Shown here piece by piece: positions 1-8,608 of a DNA stretch of 64,000 nucleotides. Source of the stretch: Mucilaginibacter aquaedulcis (GTDB taxonomy: Bacteria; Bacteroidota; Bacteroidia; Sphingobacteriales; Sphingobacteriaceae). The translations under genes were made by a program, and so were the position numbers. The stretch covers positions 372,001 to 436,000 of the forward strand of contig NZ_JAUFPR010000008.1 of NCBI RefSeq assembly GCF_030409325.1, given 5' to 3'. The notes below the pieces were generated by a model. That model was not told the origin of the DNA. It saw only the letters and a program-made list of their open reading frames with translations, and did not search any database. How positions within the stretch are numbered: position 1 is the first letter of the stretch; each line of letters opens with the position of its first letter.

Positions 1-2
1 GA

Positions 3-512
3 CTGATAGAGCTGCATGATTCAAGAATAAATGTTGATAGTGTGAAGGGGCAGGGCTCTACGTTTTGGTTTACGATTACTTTTAACAAGGCAGATAACTA
101 TTTAAGCAGCAAGAAGAACATTGTGGATACAGGACTTAAAATAAATATTTTAGTAGTTGATGATAATCAGATAAACAGGTTATTGATCAATAAGATCCTG
201 AAGAAATGGGGTGCTGATGCTGACTTTGCCGAAAATGGTATCGAAGCCATTCATAAAATTGAAACAAACCGGGGCTATAATGTTGTACTGATGGATATTC
301 ACATGCCTGAAATGGGTGGACTGGAAGCCACGCAGATCATCCGTGCAAAGCAAGAACCTTATTTTCAGCAATTACCTATCATAGCCCTAACGGCATCATT
401 GCTCAATAACCAGATGAGCGAAATTGACAAAGCCGGTATGAACGATTTTGTGCTCAAACCCTTTGACCCCAAAACGCTGTACGATAAGCTGAGTCGCTAC
501 CAACACCAATAG
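3..512 (+). CDS. Hybrid sensor histidine kinase, C-terminal part (5' end outside window)
   Basis: The frame is open from the first base of the window, so the gene starts upstream. The first residues carry the last part of a HATPase_c domain (GQGSTFWFTI, the G2-box end typical of histidine kinases). A short linker leads to a complete response-regulator receiver domain: the acidic pair in NILVVDDNQ, the phosphoacceptor Asp in VLMDIHMP (bases 294-296), the conserved Thr in ALTAS and the Lys in LKPF. The protein ends directly after this domain, so it is a hybrid kinase whose receiver would take a phosphoryl group by intramolecular or phosphorelay transfer. No output domain follows. Sensor domain and signal cannot be judged from this fragment. 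Confidence 0.9.
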   Translation: MIELHDSRINVDSVKGQGSTFWFTITFNKADNYLSSKKNIVDTGLKINILVVDDNQINRLLINKILKKWGADADFAENGIEAIHKIETNRGYNVVLMDIHMPEMGGLEATQIIRAKQEPYFQQLPIIALTASLLNNQMSEIDKAGMNDFVLKPFDPKTLYDKLSRYQHQ

Positions 513-591
513 GCATTTGGGATATCGGATGTTAGATTTCCGATTTACAAGTTGTTTTTTTATTAGAATTTAGAGTTTAGAATTTCTGCCC

Positions 592-1290
592 TTACTGCGC
601 ATAAGCAATGGTAGCTATGCTTAATTTTAATCCGGGTACTTTAAGCAGTTCTATGCCGCAGGCTTCTAATGTTGAGCCGGTGGTTATAATATCATCAACC
701 AGCAGCACATGTTTGTTGGTTAGCTTTTCGGGCTGCCTAACCACAAATACTTCCTGCATATTCTCAAACCTGGCAAAGCGCGATTTATGAGTCTGGGTAG
801 CTGTGGCTACCGCGCGTTGTAAATTGTTATCCTCAACAACGGCATTTAATTTTTGCGCCAGGCCATTGGCAAAGCAGGTGCTTTGATTATATCCCCGTTC
901 TTTAAGCCGGCTTTTATGCAGCGGTACGGGAATGATCACATCTACAGCATTAAAAACAGGATTTTGGATCAGTTGAGCACCAGCCATGTTGCCAAGCAGG
1001 CCTCCTATCTGCTGCATTCCCATATATTTAAAGTGGTGCATCAGGTTTTGTACTTTGCCTCCTTTGGTAAAATAATACAAGGCATAAGCCGCCTGTACAT
1101 TAATTTTTCCATAAAATTGCTGGGCTACAATATTATCAGCCTGTAAGTGGAAGTTGGTATAGGGTAAATTGTAGGTGCAATCCGAACAAATGATATGCTC
1201 ATTAGCTACCAGGCTGGCCTGGCATGCAGGGCAAAGCTCAGGAAAAAGCAGGGAAATAAAATCGGCCAGGTAACCGCGCAGCACTTTCAT
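592..1290 (-). CDS. comF: ComF family phosphoribosyltransferase-like protein
   Basis: A 232-residue protein with an N-terminal four-cysteine zinc-binding knuckle (Cys20, Cys23, Cys35, Cys38) and a C-terminal phosphoribosyltransferase fold with the PRPP-binding loop VLLVDDIITTGST (residues 195-207). This arrangement is diagnostic of the ComF/GntX family. In naturally competent bacteria ComF works at the inner face of the membrane during uptake of single-stranded DNA; in many Bacteroidota its role is unproven. It lies just downstream of rlmN on the same strand, with only 23 bases between them, so the two are probably co-transcribed. Length is normal for the family. Confidence 0.9.
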   Translation of the reverse strand: MKVLRGYLADFISLLFPELCPACQASLVANEHIICSDCTYNLPYTNFHLQADNIVAQQFYGKINVQAAYALYYFTKGGKVQNLMHHFKYMGMQQIGGLLGNMAGAQLIQNPVFNAVDVIIPVPLHKSRLKERGYNQSTCFANGLAQKLNAVVEDNNLQRAVATATQTHKSRFARFENMQEVFVVRQPEKLTNKHVLLVDDIITTGSTLEACGIELLKVPGLKLSIATIAYAQ

Positions 1291-1313
1291 GCCATGAATT
1301 TAAGGCAGATATT

Positions 1314-2381
1314 TTAAACTTCGGCTGTTTTGGCTTTTTCTTTAATGGCTAATTGTCCGCAGGCAGCGTCAATATCTTTACCACGACTACGACGCAGGTG
1401 GGTGTTGATGCCTTGCTTTTGCAGGTAAGCGGCAAAAGCTTCTACTTTGTCTTCGCCTGCATTAATGTAGCTGGCAAAGGCAATGGGGTTATATTCAATG
1501 ATGTTTACCTTGCAGGGCAGGTGCTTGCAAAATTTAGCCAGCTCTATGGCATCTTTAATATTATCATTAACGCCATCAAAAATAATATACTCGTAAGTTA
1601 CCGGGTTTTTGGTTTTGGCGTAATAGTATTTTAAAGCTTCGGCCAGCGCCTTTAATGAGTTTTGCTCATTGATAGGCATTATGGTATTGCGTTTTTCGTC
1701 GTTTGCGGCATGCAATGAGAGGGCCAGATTAAATTTAACCTGATCATCGCCCAGTTTTTTGATCATTTTGGCAATACCTGCTGTAGATACCGTGATCCTT
1801 TTCGGCGACATGTTGAGGCCATCCTCCGCAGTAATACGCTCAACAGATTTCATCATATTAGCGTAGTTCAGCAATGGCTCGCCCATGCCCATATAAACGA
1901 TGTTTGACAGGGGCACGCCATAGTTTTCACGGGCCTGCTTGTCGATCAGTACTACCTGATCATAAATTTCATCGGGGTTAAGATTTCTTTTACGCTCCAT
2001 GTATCCCGTTGCACAAAACTTGCAGGTAAGGCTGCAGCCAACCTGCGATGATACACAGGCCGTCATACGGCCGGGAGTAGGAATTAAAACACCCTCAATT
2101 AAATGGGTATCATGTAAAATAAAAGAATTTTTTATAGTTTTATCAGCACTAACTTGGGATGAGTTTATCTTAACATTGTTGATAACAAAGTTTTCATCAA
2201 GTTTGGTGCGCAGTTCTTTTGAAATATTGCTCATCTCGTTAAAAGAGAAGCATGATTTTTTCCAAAGCCATTCATAAACCTGTTTAGCCCTGAAACTTTT
2301 TTCCTCCATACGGATAAAATGCTCCTGCAAGGCTTCCAGGCTAAGGCTGCGGATGTCTATTTTACCTTTTGCATTATTCAC
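1314..2381 (-). CDS. rlmN: Dual-specificity 23S rRNA/tRNA adenine-C2 methyltransferase RlmN
   Basis: A 355-residue radical-SAM enzyme of normal length. The 4Fe-4S cluster motif CX3CX2C is at Cys116, Cys120 and Cys123 (GCSLTCKFCATG), and the methyl-carrying cysteine near the C-terminus is Cys341 in DAACGQLA. Other family signatures are YMGMGEPLLNY and LALSLHAAND. RlmN methylates C2 of A2503 in 23S rRNA and of A37 in some tRNAs, which supports translational fidelity. The upstream gene is divergent (start at 2534), so the 152-base gap should hold promoters for both directions. Confidence 0.96.
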   Translation of the reverse strand: MNNAKGKIDIRSLSLEALQEHFIRMEEKSFRAKQVYEWLWKKSCFSFNEMSNISKELRTKLDENFVINNVKINSSQVSADKTIKNSFILHDTHLIEGVLIPTPGRMTACVSSQVGCSLTCKFCATGYMERKRNLNPDEIYDQVVLIDKQARENYGVPLSNIVYMGMGEPLLNYANMMKSVERITAEDGLNMSPKRITVSTAGIAKMIKKLGDDQVKFNLALSLHAANDEKRNTIMPINEQNSLKALAEALKYYYAKTKNPVTYEYIIFDGVNDNIKDAIELAKFCKHLPCKVNIIEYNPIAFASYINAGEDKVEAFAAYLQKQGINTHLRRSRGKDIDAACGQLAIKEKAKTAEV

Positions 2382-2533
2382 AACGCAAAAGTACTTAAAT
2401 TTAAAAAAATCTGTCTCGTTTTAAAGTCATTCTTTTTAAGTGATTAAAAACAGTAACTAAAAGTTAATTGTATTAATTTTGTAGGATTGTTTTGATGAAA
2501 AACGTTTTGAGTTAGATAATAAGTTAATAGTTA

Positions 2534-3700
2534 ATGAAAAGTTTTAGAGCCGATTACGTTTTTCCCGTTTATGCCGATCCTATTAAAAATGGAATTGTTA
2601 CTGTTGATGACCAGGGTAAGATCATCGCTGTTACAGACCATAATAATCCCCCTAAAGGCCCAATTGAACAGTTAAGTGGTATCATTTGCCCGGGTTTTAT
2701 AAATACCCACTGCCATGTTGAGCTATCGCATTTAAAAGATAAAATTCAGCCTCATCGCGGATTAGTAAGTTTTATAAAAGATGTACAGGCTTTCAGAAAA
2801 GCCGATGATAATGAAGTTCTTGAGGCTATCCAGAAAGCAGATGAAGAAATGTACAATAACGGGATAGTAGCCGTTGGCGATATCTCGAACACTAATTCAA
2901 CCATTCCGGTTAAGGCAGCCAGTAAGTTATACTACCATACCTTTGTAGAAACTTTTGGCTTTTTGCCTCAAAACGCCGAGGCCGTGTTTAGTAACGCGGT
3001 AGATTTAATGAACCAGTTTAAGCCGCAGTCATGCTCTATTACCCCTCATGCCCCTTATTCGGTATCAAAAGAGTTATTTAAACTGATCAGGAAACATAGT
3101 GAATTAGGAAATAATCTGATCAGTATACATAACCAGGAGTGTGAAGATGAAAACAAGTTTTACCGGTACAAACTGGGGAGCTTTATTGAGCTTTACGAAT
3201 ACTTTGGTATGGATATCAGTCATTTTAAACCACAAGCCCGTAACTCGCTGCAATCCATCATTCCGTTGTTAACCAACAAACAAAAGGTTTTGCTGGTTCA
3301 CAATACATGCACCAATTTAAAGGACATTTATTTCATAAAGCGGTTTGATCGTAAAATAAACTGGTGCTTTTGTCCTAATGCCAATTTATATATTGAGGGT
3401 TATCTTCCCAAAATACAGCTCTTTATTGATCAGGGTTTTAATATTACCCTGGGTACCGATAGCCTGGCATCAAACACAAGTTTATGTATACTGAGCGAAA
3501 TGCGTACTATCCAGAAAAAATTCCCTGCAATCAGCACCCAGAAACTAATTGAGTGGGGAACTATTAATGGTGCCTCCTTTTTAGGGATTGATGATGAAAA
3601 AGGTACTCTTGAGGTTGGTAAAACGCCGGGACTAAATCTTATTACCGGTTTAGACGGACTCGCCATGACCCCTGAAAGTAAAGTACGCAAGTTAGTTTAA
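2534..3700 (+). CDS. Amidohydrolase family protein (cytosine/guanine/aminodeoxyfutalosine deaminase-like)
   Basis: A 388-residue metal-dependent hydrolase of the amidohydrolase superfamily. The N-terminal metal motif HxH is His59-Cys-His61 in GFINTHCHVELSH; further metal or catalytic elements are HNQECEDEN, LLVHNTC and the C-terminal LGTDSLASN. The small N-terminal beta sandwich and the C-terminal segment GTLEVGKTPGLNLI also fit the family. Relatives deaminate cytosine, guanine, S-adenosylhomocysteine or aminodeoxyfutalosine, and the substrate cannot be read from sequence. It stands alone, divergent from rlmN and followed by an inverted repeat. The start ATG at 2534 gives a complete fold. Confidence 0.85.
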   Translation: MKSFRADYVFPVYADPIKNGIVTVDDQGKIIAVTDHNNPPKGPIEQLSGIICPGFINTHCHVELSHLKDKIQPHRGLVSFIKDVQAFRKADDNEVLEAIQKADEEMYNNGIVAVGDISNTNSTIPVKAASKLYYHTFVETFGFLPQNAEAVFSNAVDLMNQFKPQSCSITPHAPYSVSKELFKLIRKHSELGNNLISIHNQECEDENKFYRYKLGSFIELYEYFGMDISHFKPQARNSLQSIIPLLTNKQKVLLVHNTCTNLKDIYFIKRFDRKINWCFCPNANLYIEGYLPKIQLFIDQGFNITLGTDSLASNTSLCILSEMRTIQKKFPAISTQKLIEWGTINGASFLGIDDEKGTLEVGKTPGLNLITGLDGLAMTPESKVRKLV

Positions 3701-3711
3701 TAGCTTATTAG

Positions 3712-3770
3712 GTTGATTGAGTAGTATTGAGTTACTTTGTAAAGTTTAAAACCTAATTTACTCAATCAAC
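3712..3770. repeat. Inverted repeat between the amidohydrolase and acylphosphatase genes
   Basis: GTTGATTGAGTA at 3712-3723 is the exact reverse complement of TACTCAATCAAC at 3759-3770, giving a 12-bp stem around a 35-base loop. The loop repeats part of the arm directly (ATTGAGT). There is no T tract after the right arm, so it is not a standard intrinsic terminator, although an RNA hairpin could still protect or end the amidohydrolase transcript. Confidence 0.6.
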
Positions 3771-3792
3771 AAATAAATACTTAAGCTTAAAA

Positions 3793-4074
3793 ATGATCAG
3801 GCATCTCGATATTATAGTAAAAGGAAAAGTTCAGGGTGTTTTCTACCGCAAATCAACCAAGGCGGTTGCCGATCAGCTGGGTGTACGCGGCTTTATTAAA
3901 AATGAGCCTAATGGCGATGTTTTTATAGCTGCCGAAGCCGATGATACCACACTTGAAATGTTTATGGACTGGTGTAATGAGGGCCCCCAGGACGCAGTAG
4001 TAACTTCTGTTGAAACCAATGAGGGCGATTTAAAAAACTATCGTAATTTTGAGGTTGTAAAAAGGAGCCTGTAG
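3793..4074 (+). CDS. acyP: Acylphosphatase
   Basis: A 93-residue protein matching the full length of acylphosphatases. The phosphate-binding loop GKVQGVFYR is at residues 11-19 with catalytic Arg19, and the second motif GFIKN supplies catalytic Asn37. The enzyme hydrolyses acyl phosphates such as acetyl phosphate or carbamoyl phosphate in the cytoplasm. It is followed after 43 bases by a flippase gene in the same direction and may share its transcript. Confidence 0.93.
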   Translation: MIRHLDIIVKGKVQGVFYRKSTKAVADQLGVRGFIKNEPNGDVFIAAEADDTTLEMFMDWCNEGPQDAVVTSVETNEGDLKNYRNFEVVKRSL

Positions 4075-4117
4075 TTTTACAGGTTTTATTATTTAATTAC
4101 CCCACTATAAATCAACA

Positions 4118-5605
4118 TTGTCAACGGCTAAAAAATTTGCAGGGCAAACTGCTATTTACGGAGTAACTACCATAGTTCAGCGTTTATTGGGTGCCCTACT
4201 TACCCCGCTTTATACCCGAGCATATAATCCTAATGTATACAGTATTTTCAGTACCATGTTTAGCTATGCATCTGTTTTGCAGGCTGTGCTGTCCTTTGGT
4301 ATGGAAACTACTTTTTTCAGGTATCTGAATAAATTTCAGGACAAGAAGGCTCAGGTGTATAACAATAGCTTTTGGGCCGTATTCATGGTAACGGTAGTAT
4401 TTTTAATATTCACTATTCCATTTACCCATACTATAGCGGGGCTGATCAAAATAGGTAAAGACACACCGCAGGCTGAGTTTGAACTTTACATCCGCTATTT
4501 TGCAGGTATTTTGGTGCTGGATGCCTGGTGTGCTATTCCTTTTGCAAAACTCCGTGCAGATAACAGGCCAATAAAATATGGCAGTATTAAACTTATCAAC
4601 ATAGGTGTTACCGTATCACTCAACCTTATTTTTATATGGATAGTTCCATACATTATTAAAAACAATATCGCCGGAGCTGCATGGTGCAAACAATGGTTTT
4701 CAATGGGCTGGGTGGGTTACATATTTTTATCAAACCTGGTGGCCAGTTTTATAACCTTATTGTTATTACTGCCCGAGTTGTTAAAACTTCAATTTAGTTT
4801 TGATGGCGTAATGTTTAAAAACATGCTTACCTACAGCTGGCCGGTAATGGTTGCAGGCTTGTCATACATCGTAAACGAAAACTTTGATAAAATTTTACTG
4901 GGAAAACTACTGCCTGATAACATCAGCGAACATGAGGTTGGTATTTATTCGGGTTGTGCGCGCATATCCGTATTTCTTAGTCTTTTTAACCAGGCGTTTC
5001 GCATGGGGGCCGAGCCTTTCTTTTTCAGTCATGCTAAAAATAAAAACGCGGGCCAAACCTACTCCCGCATCATGGATTATTTTGTGATAACCATGTGCAT
5101 CATGTTCGTGGGCGTGGTGGCCAATATCGAAATTTTGAAACACTACGTAAATAATAGAGCTTACTGGGTTGGCTTGCCGGTAGTGCCACCTTTGCTACTG
5201 GGTTATGTAAGTCTGGGTATTTATACTAACCTATCCATATGGTACAAACTATCTGATCAAACAAAGTATGGTTTGTATATCTCAGGCATCGGCGCCATCG
5301 TTACCATAGTGCTTAACGTAATTTTTATACCAAAGTACAGCTACATGGCATCTGCCTGGATATCACTGATCGCTTATGCCAGCATGATGATCATGTCATA
5401 CATCTGGGGGCAAAAAAATTACCCAATACCATACAACCTTAAAAAAAACCTAATCTATATCGTATCATCAATAATACTCGTTTATTTGTCGTTCAGCACA
5501 TTTAAACGTAATATATTTGTAGGTAACGCTATGTTGCTGGCATTTGTAGGAGTTGCCTTTTATACAGAACGTAAACAATTAAAAGCTATATTTAGTAAAC
5601 GATGA
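4118..5605 (+). CDS. Polysaccharide biosynthesis protein / oligosaccharide flippase (MATE/MVF-like)
   Basis: A 495-residue, strongly hydrophobic protein with about 12-14 predicted membrane helices, starting from TTG at 4118 (STAKKFAGQTAIYG), which places the first helix correctly. N-terminal GQTAIYGVTTIVQRLLGALL is typical of Wzx-type and related lipopolysaccharide/O-antigen flippases of the MOP superfamily. Such proteins move undecaprenyl-linked glycans across the inner membrane. The stop overlaps the start of dut (ATGA), so the two are translationally coupled. No glycosyltransferases lie nearby, so the glycan substrate is unknown. Confidence 0.85.
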   Translation: MSTAKKFAGQTAIYGVTTIVQRLLGALLTPLYTRAYNPNVYSIFSTMFSYASVLQAVLSFGMETTFFRYLNKFQDKKAQVYNNSFWAVFMVTVVFLIFTIPFTHTIAGLIKIGKDTPQAEFELYIRYFAGILVLDAWCAIPFAKLRADNRPIKYGSIKLINIGVTVSLNLIFIWIVPYIIKNNIAGAAWCKQWFSMGWVGYIFLSNLVASFITLLLLLPELLKLQFSFDGVMFKNMLTYSWPVMVAGLSYIVNENFDKILLGKLLPDNISEHEVGIYSGCARISVFLSLFNQAFRMGAEPFFFSHAKNKNAGQTYSRIMDYFVITMCIMFVGVVANIEILKHYVNNRAYWVGLPVVPPLLLGYVSLGIYTNLSIWYKLSDQTKYGLYISGIGAIVTIVLNVIFIPKYSYMASAWISLIAYASMMIMSYIWGQKNYPIPYNLKKNLIYIVSSIILVYLSFSTFKRNIFVGNAMLLAFVGVAFYTERKQLKAIFSKR

Positions 5606-6036
5606 TCATCAGGATAGTTAACAGATCAAACAATAGCTTACCGGCTTATGAAACGGCTCACGCCGCAGGCATGGATCTGCGTGCCGATACAGACGAAACC
5701 ATTGTCCTTAAACCAATGGAGCGTAAACTGATCCCTACAGGTTTGTTTATTGAACTGCCCGAGGGTTTTGAAGCCCAGATAAGACCGCGCAGCGGACTGG
5801 CTTTTAAACATGGTATCGGCATTGTTAATTCGCCGGGTACTATTGATGCCGATTACAGGGGAGAGGTGAAAGTATTGCTCATCAATTTTTCGATAGATGA
5901 TTTTCAAATTAACCATGGCGATCGTATTGCACAAATGGTAGTAGCCAAACACGAAAAAGTGAACTGGGATCAGGTGGAGATATTAAATGAAACCACACGT
6001 GGTGAAGGCGGATTTGGCCACACCGCGGTTAAATAG
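5602..6036 (+). CDS. dut: Deoxyuridine 5'-triphosphate nucleotidohydrolase (dUTPase)
   Basis: A 144-residue trimeric-type dUTPase with all five conserved motifs: AGMDLRAD (motif 1), RPRSGLA (motif 2), the uracil-binding segment GIVNSPGTIDADYRGE (motif 3), GDRIAQMVV (motif 4) and the C-terminal P-loop-like RGEGGFGHT (motif 5). It converts dUTP to dUMP and pyrophosphate, which keeps uracil out of DNA and feeds thymidylate synthesis. Its ATG overlaps the flippase stop by four bases. Length is typical. Confidence 0.97.
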   Translation: MIIRIVNRSNNSLPAYETAHAAGMDLRADTDETIVLKPMERKLIPTGLFIELPEGFEAQIRPRSGLAFKHGIGIVNSPGTIDADYRGEVKVLLINFSIDDFQINHGDRIAQMVVAKHEKVNWDQVEILNETTRGEGGFGHTAVK

Positions 6037-6061
6037 CCCTGATTTCATAAAAGATACAATA

Positions 6062-7822
6062 ATGAAAAACCCGGGGTTAGCATATAGAAAAAAAGAATTT
6101 AAAACAGGTAATGTTGTAGCTGCCCTGTTTCTTATTTCCTTTTTCCTGACCCATGATGTATATGCGCAAAAGCAGCCGCCTGCAGCCAAGCCATTAACCG
6201 TGCTCGATAGCATGATGGTTAAGCAGCTTTTTTTCTCGGCCATTCGCGAAAAAACTATCGAAAATACCAAACACGCTGCCGAAATGTTTGAACGGGTTTT
6301 ACAAACAGACCCGGCAAATGACGCCTCCATGTTTGAACTGGCCAATATTAAAAAAGGTCAGAACGATTATGCCGGTGCGCAACCTTTACTGGAGAAAGCG
6401 GTATCTATTAATCCCAATAACGAGTGGTACTGGGCTGCCCTGGCCGATAGTTACGAAAAAAGTAATAATATCAACAAGCTTGAGCATGTGTTTAACCAGC
6501 TCATCAGAATTAGCCCGGAAAAGCCTGATTATTATTTTGACAAGGCAAACGCATATGTTATTTTAAAAAAATATGATGACGCGCTTAAGGTTTATGACCA
6601 GTTGGAGGCCATTACGGGTACCAATGATGATATTTTAGCCAGTCGTCAAAAAATTTACCTCAAGCAAGGTAAGGTTGATCAGGCAGCTGCCGAAATTGAA
6701 AAAGCCATCAATAACAATCCGGGGCAAATGCGTTACTATTTATTGCTGGCCGAAATTTATAACTCAAACGGATTGGCGGATAAGGCGCTTAAAGTTTTAC
6801 AACAGGCAGAAAAACTGGATAGTAATAATGGCATGGTGCATTTAGCGCTTGCCGATATCTATCGTGATAAAAAGAACAATGATGCCTCCTTTAATCAGTT
6901 AGTACTGGCTTTCTCAAACCCAGATATCAACATTGATCAAAAGGTACGTATCATCAGTGGATATTTTCCCAAGTTTCCGGATGCGGGCGCCAAATCCAGC
7001 GCCTTGGAGTTAAGCAGGGTATTAACGGTTGCCCATCCCGCTGATGCCAAAGCATTCGCACTTTATGGCGATATGCTGCTGCAAAATACAAAGTACAAAG
7101 AAGCAAAAGCTGCGTACAAGAAGTCAATTGAACTTAACAACCAGGTATACGCCGTGCATGAGCAGCTGGTACGTATCGAGTTAAGTGAAAACGATATGGA
7201 AGCCACCATTAAGGATGGTGAAAATGCCCTGTCGTTGTTCCCTAACCAGGGTTGGATGAATTATATGGTTGGTGTGGCCTGGGCGCAAAAGAAAGATTTT
7301 AAAAAAGCCCTGGGATACGTAAACAATGCAACTTCATTAGAAATTCAGGATAAGGATCTACTTTCGTTAAGTTTTTCATTACTGGGAGATTGCTATCATT
7401 CTTTGAATGATAACAAGAGTTCTGATGCGGCTTATGAAAAGGCTTTGACTTATAATCCCGACAATGCTTATACCTTGAACAATTATGCCTATTATCTATC
7501 GTTAAGAGGTGAGGGTTTGGATAAGGCAGCGCTGATGTCGGCCCGGTCAAACGAGCTTCAACCCAATACCCCATCTTTTGAAGATACCTATGCATGGGTA
7601 TTGTTTAAACAGAAGAAGTATGCCGAAGCAAAGGTTTGGATGGAGAAGGCACTGGCGCATGATAAAGAAAATAGTTCGGCTAAGTATGAGCACTATGGCG
7701 ATATATTGTTTTACCTTGGTAATACAGATGCCGCGGTAGCAAATTGGAAAAAAGCCAAAGGCTACGGTGATCAGTCGCCGGCATTAGAGCGTAAGATAAA
7801 TGAAAAAAAGTACATTGAATAG
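6062..7822 (+). CDS. Periplasmic/outer-membrane tetratricopeptide repeat protein
   Basis: I take the ATG at 6062 as start because it gives an N-terminal signal peptide (hydrophobic core VVAALFLISFFLTH, cleavage near VYA-Q); the frame stays open to an earlier ATG at 5987, but that lies inside dut and would bury the signal. The remaining roughly 550 residues are tandem TPR units (for example AGAQPLLEKAVSINPNNEWY and AYEKALTYNPDNAYTLNN). TPR arrays act as protein-binding scaffolds. The gene is followed by a DUF4292 lipoprotein gene that it overlaps by 23 bases and then by an EnvC-like gene, an order I recognise from Bacteroidota envelope operons. The exact partner is unknown. Confidence 0.85.
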   Translation: MKNPGLAYRKKEFKTGNVVAALFLISFFLTHDVYAQKQPPAAKPLTVLDSMMVKQLFFSAIREKTIENTKHAAEMFERVLQTDPANDASMFELANIKKGQNDYAGAQPLLEKAVSINPNNEWYWAALADSYEKSNNINKLEHVFNQLIRISPEKPDYYFDKANAYVILKKYDDALKVYDQLEAITGTNDDILASRQKIYLKQGKVDQAAAEIEKAINNNPGQMRYYLLLAEIYNSNGLADKALKVLQQAEKLDSNNGMVHLALADIYRDKKNNDASFNQLVLAFSNPDINIDQKVRIISGYFPKFPDAGAKSSALELSRVLTVAHPADAKAFALYGDMLLQNTKYKEAKAAYKKSIELNNQVYAVHEQLVRIELSENDMEATIKDGENALSLFPNQGWMNYMVGVAWAQKKDFKKALGYVNNATSLEIQDKDLLSLSFSLLGDCYHSLNDNKSSDAAYEKALTYNPDNAYTLNNYAYYLSLRGEGLDKAALMSARSNELQPNTPSFEDTYAWVLFKQKKYAEAKVWMEKALAHDKENSSAKYEHYGDILFYLGNTDAAVANWKKAKGYGDQSPALERKINEKKYIE

Positions 7823-8591
7823 ATTGTTAATAGCCTGTTGTTTGCTTACTATGGTAAGCTGCGCGGCAAAAAAACATGTATTGGTAACCCGCAAGGCCGA
7901 CTCGGCAGCAAAGCCGGTTGATAACAAAAAAAGCAGCCAGCTGGAAGCCATACGTGCCAAGCAGGTAAATTTTAACACGTTTGCAGGTAAAGCCAAAACC
8001 AAACTTAGCATTGGTAATAACAGCAATGATGTAACCCTGAATATACGCATCGAACGCGATAAACGGATCTGGGTTTCCATCACCGCAATTTTAGGTGTTG
8101 AGGCCGCTCGCGCGCTTATTACACCTGATAGTATTTTGCTGATCAACAGGCTACAGGGTGTGTATTTACGCAAGCCATTTAGCTATGTATATAAATTTGC
8201 AAGCCCTGAGGTAAATTATAAAACGCTTGAATCATTACTTATTGGTAATGCAATACCCGAGCTGTTGAATGAAAATGCCGATTTTGTTAATGCCGACGGC
8301 ACTACAGCCATTAGCGGTAACCTTCATGATCTGTTATACAAGCTTTTAATAGGTGCCGATTTAAAGGTTACGCAAACCAATTTATCAAATGAAAGCCAGG
8401 GGCAATCATTACAGGTGATTAATAATAGCTTTATACAGGCAACAAATAGGGTAATGCCATCGCAAATAGATATAGCATCTGTAGTAAAAGATAAAAAAAT
8501 ACAACTTAATTTGCATTACACAAAAGCCGACTTTGATGTGCAGCAGGAATATCCGTTCAGTATTCCCGCCAGTTACGAACCGGCCAAATAA
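7800..8591 (+). CDS. DUF4292 lipoprotein (possible LolB-like)
   Basis: A 263-residue protein with a lipoprotein signal ending in the lipobox MVSC (Cys21). The body matches the DUF4292 family of Bacteroidota (FAGKAKTKLSIGNNSNDVTL, then RIERDKRIWVSITAILGVEA). The opening beta strands, which describe a bath-tub shaped lipid-binding fold in LolA/LolB/LppX-type proteins, suggest a role in lipid or lipoprotein handling at the outer membrane; this is inference. It begins inside the end of the TPR gene, which argues for translational coupling, and precedes an EnvC-like gene by 17 bases. Confidence 0.8.
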   Translation: MKKSTLNRLLIACCLLTMVSCAAKKHVLVTRKADSAAKPVDNKKSSQLEAIRAKQVNFNTFAGKAKTKLSIGNNSNDVTLNIRIERDKRIWVSITAILGVEAARALITPDSILLINRLQGVYLRKPFSYVYKFASPEVNYKTLESLLIGNAIPELLNENADFVNADGTTAISGNLHDLLYKLLIGADLKVTQTNLSNESQGQSLQVINNSFIQATNRVMPSQIDIASVVKDKKIQLNLHYTKADFDVQQEYPFSIPASYEPAK

Positions 8592-8608
8592 TTAATTATG
8601 TTTGTTTA

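Noticed and set aside
5987..6061. Earlier ATG for the TPR protein, inside dut
   Set aside because: It would place 25 residues before the signal peptide; ATG 6062 gives a proper N-terminal signal.
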